Assembly (NCBI GenBank): GCA_004794655.1
Contig: SMMW01000032.1
Coordinates: 682,001 to 746,000 of the forward strand
DNA from: Marisa cornuarietis
Taxonomy: Eukaryota; Mollusca; Gastropoda; Architaenioglossa; Ampullariidae
DNA: 64,000 bases
Direction: 5' to 3'
In this document: in pieces, positions 58,321 through 64,000 of the stretch
Layout: each line of letters opens with the position of its first letter
How positions within the stretch are numbered: position 1 is the first letter of the stretch
Program-made: the position numbers and the translations under genes
The notes under the pieces: generated by a model
Seen by the model: the letters and a program-made list of their open reading frames with translations, nothing else
Database searches by the model: none
Told to the model about the DNA's origin: nothing

Positions 58321-61237
58321 CCCTGTATCTTGAACTTTCGTCGTCTGTATGTCAGTGCGTCTGTCTCTCTGTCTGTCATGTCTGAGTATCCCTCCCCTCC
58401 CCTCCCCTCCCCCATATCACCCTCCTCATGTCTCCCCGCTTATGTCTTCTTCTTCTTCTCTTGATCCCGTTTCCACTCTCCCGTCCAGTGCCTGCTGCCT
58501 CCCTTTTCTCTCACATACATAACACAGTACATTCGCTACTTCTATGCCCTCCATTAAGGAAATAAGCAAATTCGTCAGAAGATGATGCAGCTGCAGGAAC
58601 AGTAATGGATTTTCATGCCTGCGATGAGACAGCTTGGAGCGATGCAACACAAACGCCAGGGTTTCTAGGGGAGGTCATAAAATGGAGCATCACCATCGGC
58701 GGAGACAAAATCGACAGACTGCCAGCATTTCAGACATTCGGCGAGGAATAGGTGACATCTTCTAAAGCTTTATTTTATCACACAGCTCGGGAGACACGGT
58801 GAAAGATTGTTAGACAAAAGGGCTATAGAAGCAAAAGTCGAATCAACCAAAGGTTGTCGTCGTGTTACTCCGGAAAGTCTTTTTCTACGACAGGAAGAAC
58901 GAAAGAAGACGAGGGTATTGTACAAACAAGAGATTATTTAAAAAAAATATTTAACACATTGAAGTTTAAACTGCAAAAATTATGGAAAGTGTGGCCATTA
59001 AAATTCATTTTACAGTCAAAATACTTAAAGCCATCATCATCATCGTCTTCAAAGTGATTAATTTTTTAGAAACATTTCATTGTGTTAAACGAATTTCACG
59101 ACTGAAAAATAACTTAATTATTTTATATCCTCCATCTCCATAAAGTCCGTTAAATCCTTGGTAACTGTTTACCAATGAAGACAGGATCTCGCTCAAGACC
59201 GCTGAGCTCCATTTCTATCTAGTTTTGTTTGTTGTTATTTCCATGAAAAAGATGCAGAAGCACTTTCTAGAAGAAAGATGGGTCACGGGGTTGAATAATG
59301 AGGTGGCTGTCGCTTTGGGGCAGGAGAAAACGATTTGATGAGGTGAGGTATGCAAGCCCTTTTAACGATATGCATTTTACACAATTGTGTTATTTCCTGT
59401 CTGTGTTTAAAAAAGAGAGAGAGAGGAAGGAAGAAAGGGAGATAATTCCATGGCTGTTGGCGTTCACGAAAAGCTTCTGCAAGATAGAGCCTATGGCCTA
59501 TGGGAGGTCACACGATCTGGGTTTTTTCCTCCGAATAAATCCACCGGAGACAGCGGGCTGCGGGGTAGTCGAGCGATTCCCTCCACTAAATGAACTCACG
59601 AAATGAAACTAATATTAGTGTCAATATATTCCGTCCTACCATGCTCAGTGCCATTGACAAATACCAGGCCGTGCGCATACACGTGATTCTGTGTGCGTGC
59701 GTGTGTATGTGTGTGAGTGTGTGTGCACGAGAGAATGCGCTGTGTGCCCACTAAGGTGTGCGGACTATTACAGTCTATATGTCTAACTGTCAGTCAGTTT
59801 TCTAGTTTGTTTTCCTGTCAGTAAATAGAAGCGATCCTGTCTGTCGTGTGTCAACATTGTTTCATGCAAGGGTCCAGACAAAAAAACTGCTAGTACCGAT
59901 TTTCTCAATTGCTGTCACGATAGCGAAGATTGTATTCCAGGTGGAAGAAAACAGTGCTCGGTAAACAATGCTCACACGCAGAGTAGGTATTGCTACAACA
60001 AGAGCAAAAACTAATGAATCGTTATCAAGACAGAACCAAGCAGACAAACCATCACGTGATCTAAACCTAGAAACCGTTCAAAAGTTGATCATAGTAAGCA
60101 AAATTCTGAGTAAGGCATTTAAATAAACTAAAAAAAAAATGCTGACATGTTGATATCATTTTAAAAAACATTTGATCACACTTAGCTGTCGGTTCCCTCA
60201 AAGACAAGACAAAATTAATCAGGACTGGTAATCGGGAAGGACATCTGTCCTGATTGCTAACCACACAAATAGAAAGAGAAAGAAAGAAAATAAAGCGAGG
60301 AAAGGAACGATTCAACCAAAAAAAAAATTGATCTCATGGCGAGTGATTTGCATTCGTAATCGTGCCAGTCCTGGTGATAATGTCGGAAAAATGTCCTCGC
60401 CGAATATAGGTTAAACCAGTTGGTGCAGTGAGTCATGCCGACGCCGTGGAGAATACAGAAGTGAGAGAAGAAAGACAAATCCCTCACTACCGGTCCGGCA
60501 CCGGGGGCAGAAGAGTGGCGCCTTCTTGTGTCGGAGATGTTGCGCAAAAGTTATGCGCGGAGGGCGGGCTGAACGGTCCAATATGGAATCACGCGAGAAG
60601 ATTTCCCTGGAGGGCCAACAGGGCGACGGTGATGGGCCAGCAGCTGATGCCTGAAGGTGTACTTTCTTCCGTGTTAACGTCCATGGTATGCATGCAGGGC
60701 GGGTAAGGAACTGGAGAGGCGGTGAACAGTCTTATAAAGACATGATTTCTCCTCCATATTGATTACTCCAGCGTCCTCTCTCTCTCTCTCTCGTTCTTTC
60801 CTTTTCTCTCTATAGTCCACAAATATTTCTCTACCTTGCATTGACATTTATGTAAAAAAATAATCCCAGTCTGACTTTAAGTAAAACGAAACTAACTTCG
60901 TTATTATTATTTTACAGCGTAGTGTCAGCGAGTTTTTTTTTTTTACATTCAGAGATAAACACATAGTAATGTATCCACACCCATAACCAACAGTAATGTT
61001 TCTGTTACAAAGCACTAACAAACTGACTACCAGATCAGTAGCTGTCAAATAAAGACACGAAACGAAAACTTCTACTAGAGAAGAAATTACTGTGGTAAGG
61101 TGGCGGGTACATAAAAGTCAAAGACAGAACTAAAGTTATTATGCTTGGTTTGGGTGTAAATGTGTAGTCTTGTCATCAGTTTATCATATGTGGAGGTGCC
61201 GCTGAACTGACATTAAACTGTATTCTTTAATTGAGTT

Positions 61238-61239
<2 letters not shown>

Positions 61240-61309
<70 letters not shown>
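61240..61309. repeat. (GT)n microsatellite
   Basis: A perfect ~70-bp GT tract. Confidence 0.97.
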
Positions 61310-61311
<2 letters not shown>

Positions 61312-62445
61312 AGATTTTATTTTAAAATAAGTATCTCTTCACAAAAAGAACAGTATAGAAATAGAGTAAACAATAATAAAACAAAACAAAACACGAGAAG
61401 TGATGGCCAGATGTCTCTCTCTCTCTCTTCCTTTGAATGTAAGCTGCTGAAAATTCTGCTCCTATTTTCTAAGACAACGACAAAATAAAATCCATCTTCA
61501 ACACTATTCCCGACTCAAAAGATTCTTTCCTCGAACTAAGATGAAGCAAATGGGAAACACTAAAACATCCCAACACTTCGCCAGTTTTTGGCATTTACGC
61601 ATGTTTTAATATATGTGTCTTATCTCTTCGTTAATCTTCTGTAACCAAATCAGGACAGCATGTCTTATTTGTGTAAACCTTCTGATAGACATGTCTCTTA
61701 TCTTTGTCTTAATGACATGATAAGGTTGCTATGTTTCTGTTCATCACCTGATAAGTATGTGTTATATCTCTGTGAAAACCACATGGCAAATGCGCCTCTT
61801 CTTTTAGTAAATCATATGGCAAACAAGTGGCTGTTTACGTGAAGGGCGCATGCCCGGGAAGTGAGACAGGCAATAGCTGGGCAATCTGGAATCCTTCGTC
61901 GTCGGCGATCAACGGACATCACCAAGAGCACGCAAAGCCAATTTTCTCGATTGTGGACTTGCAGTCTGTTTCTTTTTTTCTTCTGCAGGTTTTTTTTTTC
62001 TTTTGCAATCTTCCGTCATATGGTGCGTGAGGGGGTATTTATTTTGCTCTGCTTTTTATATTATTTTTACTTTTTCTTTTTCTTTAGCCTCGATTGCATA
62101 GCGCGGGATGGTTTTTATTTTTTATTTTGTATTTTTTATTTCTGTTTTATTTTATTATTTTATTTTGCCCAGAAAGGGACCCTAACCTTGGCTTACAAGA
62201 TCTCGTGTTCTGGAGTCACGTGTGTGCCGGAATGGGAAGAGAATAAGAGTTGGGAAAGAAGAGAGGAAGAGCCCAATGGACGCCTGATAAGTTATGACAA
62301 TCATGGGCATCTACAGATAAAAACATGATATCACACATGACTGGTTTTCTGAACAAGACTTGGCATGCAGAACGTTTTACATTTTAAGTGGTTCTCTTGC
62401 TGTCTCTGTCTCCTCTTCTTCTTTTTTCTTTCGGTATTACTTTTA

Positions 62446-62446
62446 T

Positions 62447-62521
<75 letters not shown>
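62446..62521. repeat. (CTTT)n microsatellite
   Basis: About 19 perfect units, downstream of a T-rich segment (61970-62165). Confidence 0.97.
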
Positions 62522-62849
62522 GTGTGTGCTTCCTTTTTTCTTTCGTTTGGGCTTTTCATTCTTGCTTCCTTTCTTCATTTTTCTCACTACCTGCTTTCCA
62601 GATCGTGATAAAGACGACAGAAACAAAGAGAGAATCACAAATAATTCCAACTTAAGTTACAGATTTAATATGCGATATCTTTCCCTTGTAATACTACTTA
62701 AAATCCATTCTCAAACAGTATTCGTGTTGATCTCCGAATAGATGTTACATAATAAACACGCATACTGAATTAACTGAAATCCCCAACAGGAAAGAAAACA
62801 GAAACAATATGTTTAAGAGCACTATTCTTTATCGTTAGAATAGCTGCAA

Positions 62850-63835
62850 CACCGCCAGGATATTTTTAATCTCTATGTAGACTTTAAGAAGGCATTCGAC
62901 CGAGCGTGGCATGGAACCAAGAGGCGGTACATCATCGCCAACGTATCAGTCATACAACATCTGTGAAAAGACTTCAAGTTCAGTCCTATTCATGAATAGT
63001 ACATGGGACTGGCGACTGGGTCAGATCAACAAGGTGTTTAACAAGGTTGTATACTGTCCCCTACATTTATAACATATTACTTGAATCGTTCAAGGCTTAC
63101 GCACTCGAAGAACATAAAGGTTCGCCAGCAATGGCGGTAAGACAATCCCCAAACTGCGGTTCGCCTAGCCAGCTGGAAAAAGAACACGAGTTTTCTGTCT
63201 TATTAAAAGTCTTGAAAAACCCATCAACAAAGTAGACAGAAATCCATGCAGAAAAAAACGAAGATGATAGAAACTTATTAACGGAATCAGCTCAAATATC
63301 GGTGTCAAAGGTGAAATGTTAGAGACAATCTACAGTTTCAAAAACTTGGGTTTAATTATCTATGACAAAGGTTCATAGGGGCTCTACAGAATAACGCAAA
63401 CATCACCAGCGCTAAACAAACTGAAACACATCTCAAAGGACAAGAACATCTTTGTCTACTCTATAATTAGGCTCACGCACTATCTGGTTATATCCGTCTT
63501 CTTATATGCAAGCAAGAATTTCTCCCTGTCAGCAGAACACAGCTTTTTGATATGATAGGCTACGAAAGAATCTTTTGCATTTCCTATAAAGACTACATTA
63601 CCAATAGAAAATTATGGAAATAGCTGGGTCTTTGGAAAATCTCCTGCTAACAGTGAAAAGACGCAAGCTAAAGTAGCATGGGCACATTTCGAGATCAGGA
63701 CTTGGAAAACAGTCCTCCAGGGAACAGTAAAGTGGGGTAAAAGACGAGAAAGACAACAGAAAAAAGGGCAGACAACATCCAAGAGAGGACAACTGAGGAA
63801 GCTGGCGAGTTTGTGGAAATATGGTCAGGTGCCCT
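62850..63835 (+). pseudogene. RTE-like LINE reverse transcriptase remnant
   Basis: In several frames on the plus strand: LYVDFKKAFDRAWH near 62870, QGCILSPTF near 63040, ALEEHKGS near 63100, LYASKNFSL near 63510, ISYKDYITN near 63580, then VKRRKLK near 63655, LQGTVKWGKRRERQQKK near 63715 and a K-rich end near 63800. The DFKKAFDRVWH start and RRKLxWxGH...LQGTVxGxRRxGR ending are typical of RTE-like LINEs widespread in marine invertebrates. The region of the YADD catalytic motif is unrecognisable. Stops and frameshifts are frequent, so this is an old fragment. Confidence 0.8.
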
Positions 63836-64000
63836 TACAGCCAATCAAGGGTAAGGAACTGCCAATGATTATCTTACCGTGAACAAGGTAAACATGTCAC
63901 AACCCCTTCGTCATGGATTCGGGATTAACCGGTCATGCGATGCTTATATCGTCACGTGATCTCCGTACACTTTCATTGAACGGCAGCAAAGCTTCGTCAA
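63836..64000. other. unassigned window edge
   Basis: Nothing recognised. Confidence 0.5.

Larger units (their letters stand above)
55061..62445. other. unassigned DNA
   Basis: No supported gene in about 7.4 kb. It holds microsatellites (some listed below), (CCCCT)n at 58386-58411, (GTT)n at 56615-56634 and CpG-rich unique patches near 56.80-57.00 and 60.43-60.70 kb that I cannot assign. Confidence 0.5.

Noticed and set aside
62360..62741. Phe/Leu/Ser or Lys/Glu-rich peptides
   Set aside because: Translation of the (CTTT)n microsatellite and its T-rich flank.

Overview
This is animal genomic DNA, best explained as a gene-poor intergenic or intronic stretch of a lophotrochozoan, probably a mollusc. 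That placement is an inference from repeat style: tRNA-headed SINEs, several non-LTR retrotransposon lineages, a BED/hAT transposon, a MITE, and very dense GT, CTGT, GAGT and GAT microsatellites. I found no host protein-coding exon, rRNA or genuine tRNA gene that I can support. All recognisable coding sequence belongs to transposable elements, and all of it is broken by frameshifts or stops.

Layout. 1-12.5 kb: unassigned DNA with microsatellites, a perfect 76-bp tandem duplication beside a tRNA-derived SINE (5.2-5.6 kb), a G-rich minisatellite (10.1 kb) and a second SINE type (11.4-11.6 kb). 12.5-14.8 kb: a clear nested insertion, in which a 2,081-bp hAT transposon with a decayed BED-finger transposase sits inside another tRNA-derived SINE and is flanked by an 8-bp target duplication. 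15.9-22.2 kb: small tandem repeats, a ~22-copy 35-bp minisatellite and a SINE. 25.1-26.4 kb: a decayed LINE containing a 31-bp inverted templated insertion, then a 12-bp-stem hairpin and (GAT)n. 35.5-37.0 kb: a decayed CR1/Jockey-type LINE with a 39-bp triplication inside its reverse transcriptase. 41.2-43.7 kb: a tandem-repeat-rich block with a SINE flanked by a 14-bp target duplication and a minisatellite that has a 58-bp higher-order period. 44.2-47.6 kb: the best-preserved element, a 5'-truncated LINE on the minus strand with endonuclease, reverse transcriptase and C-terminal Cys/His motif. 49.2-49.4 kb: a 254-bp MITE with ~19-bp terminal inverted repeats. 54.6-55.1 kb: the 3' end of another LINE. 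62.9-63.8 kb: an RTE-like LINE fragment.

Nothing here forms a multi-gene system. The informative content is repeat history: order of insertion, tandem expansion inside dead elements, and local rearrangement. A few unique stretches rich in octamer (ATGCAAAT) or CATGCGCA words might be regulatory, but that cannot be tested from one sequence.
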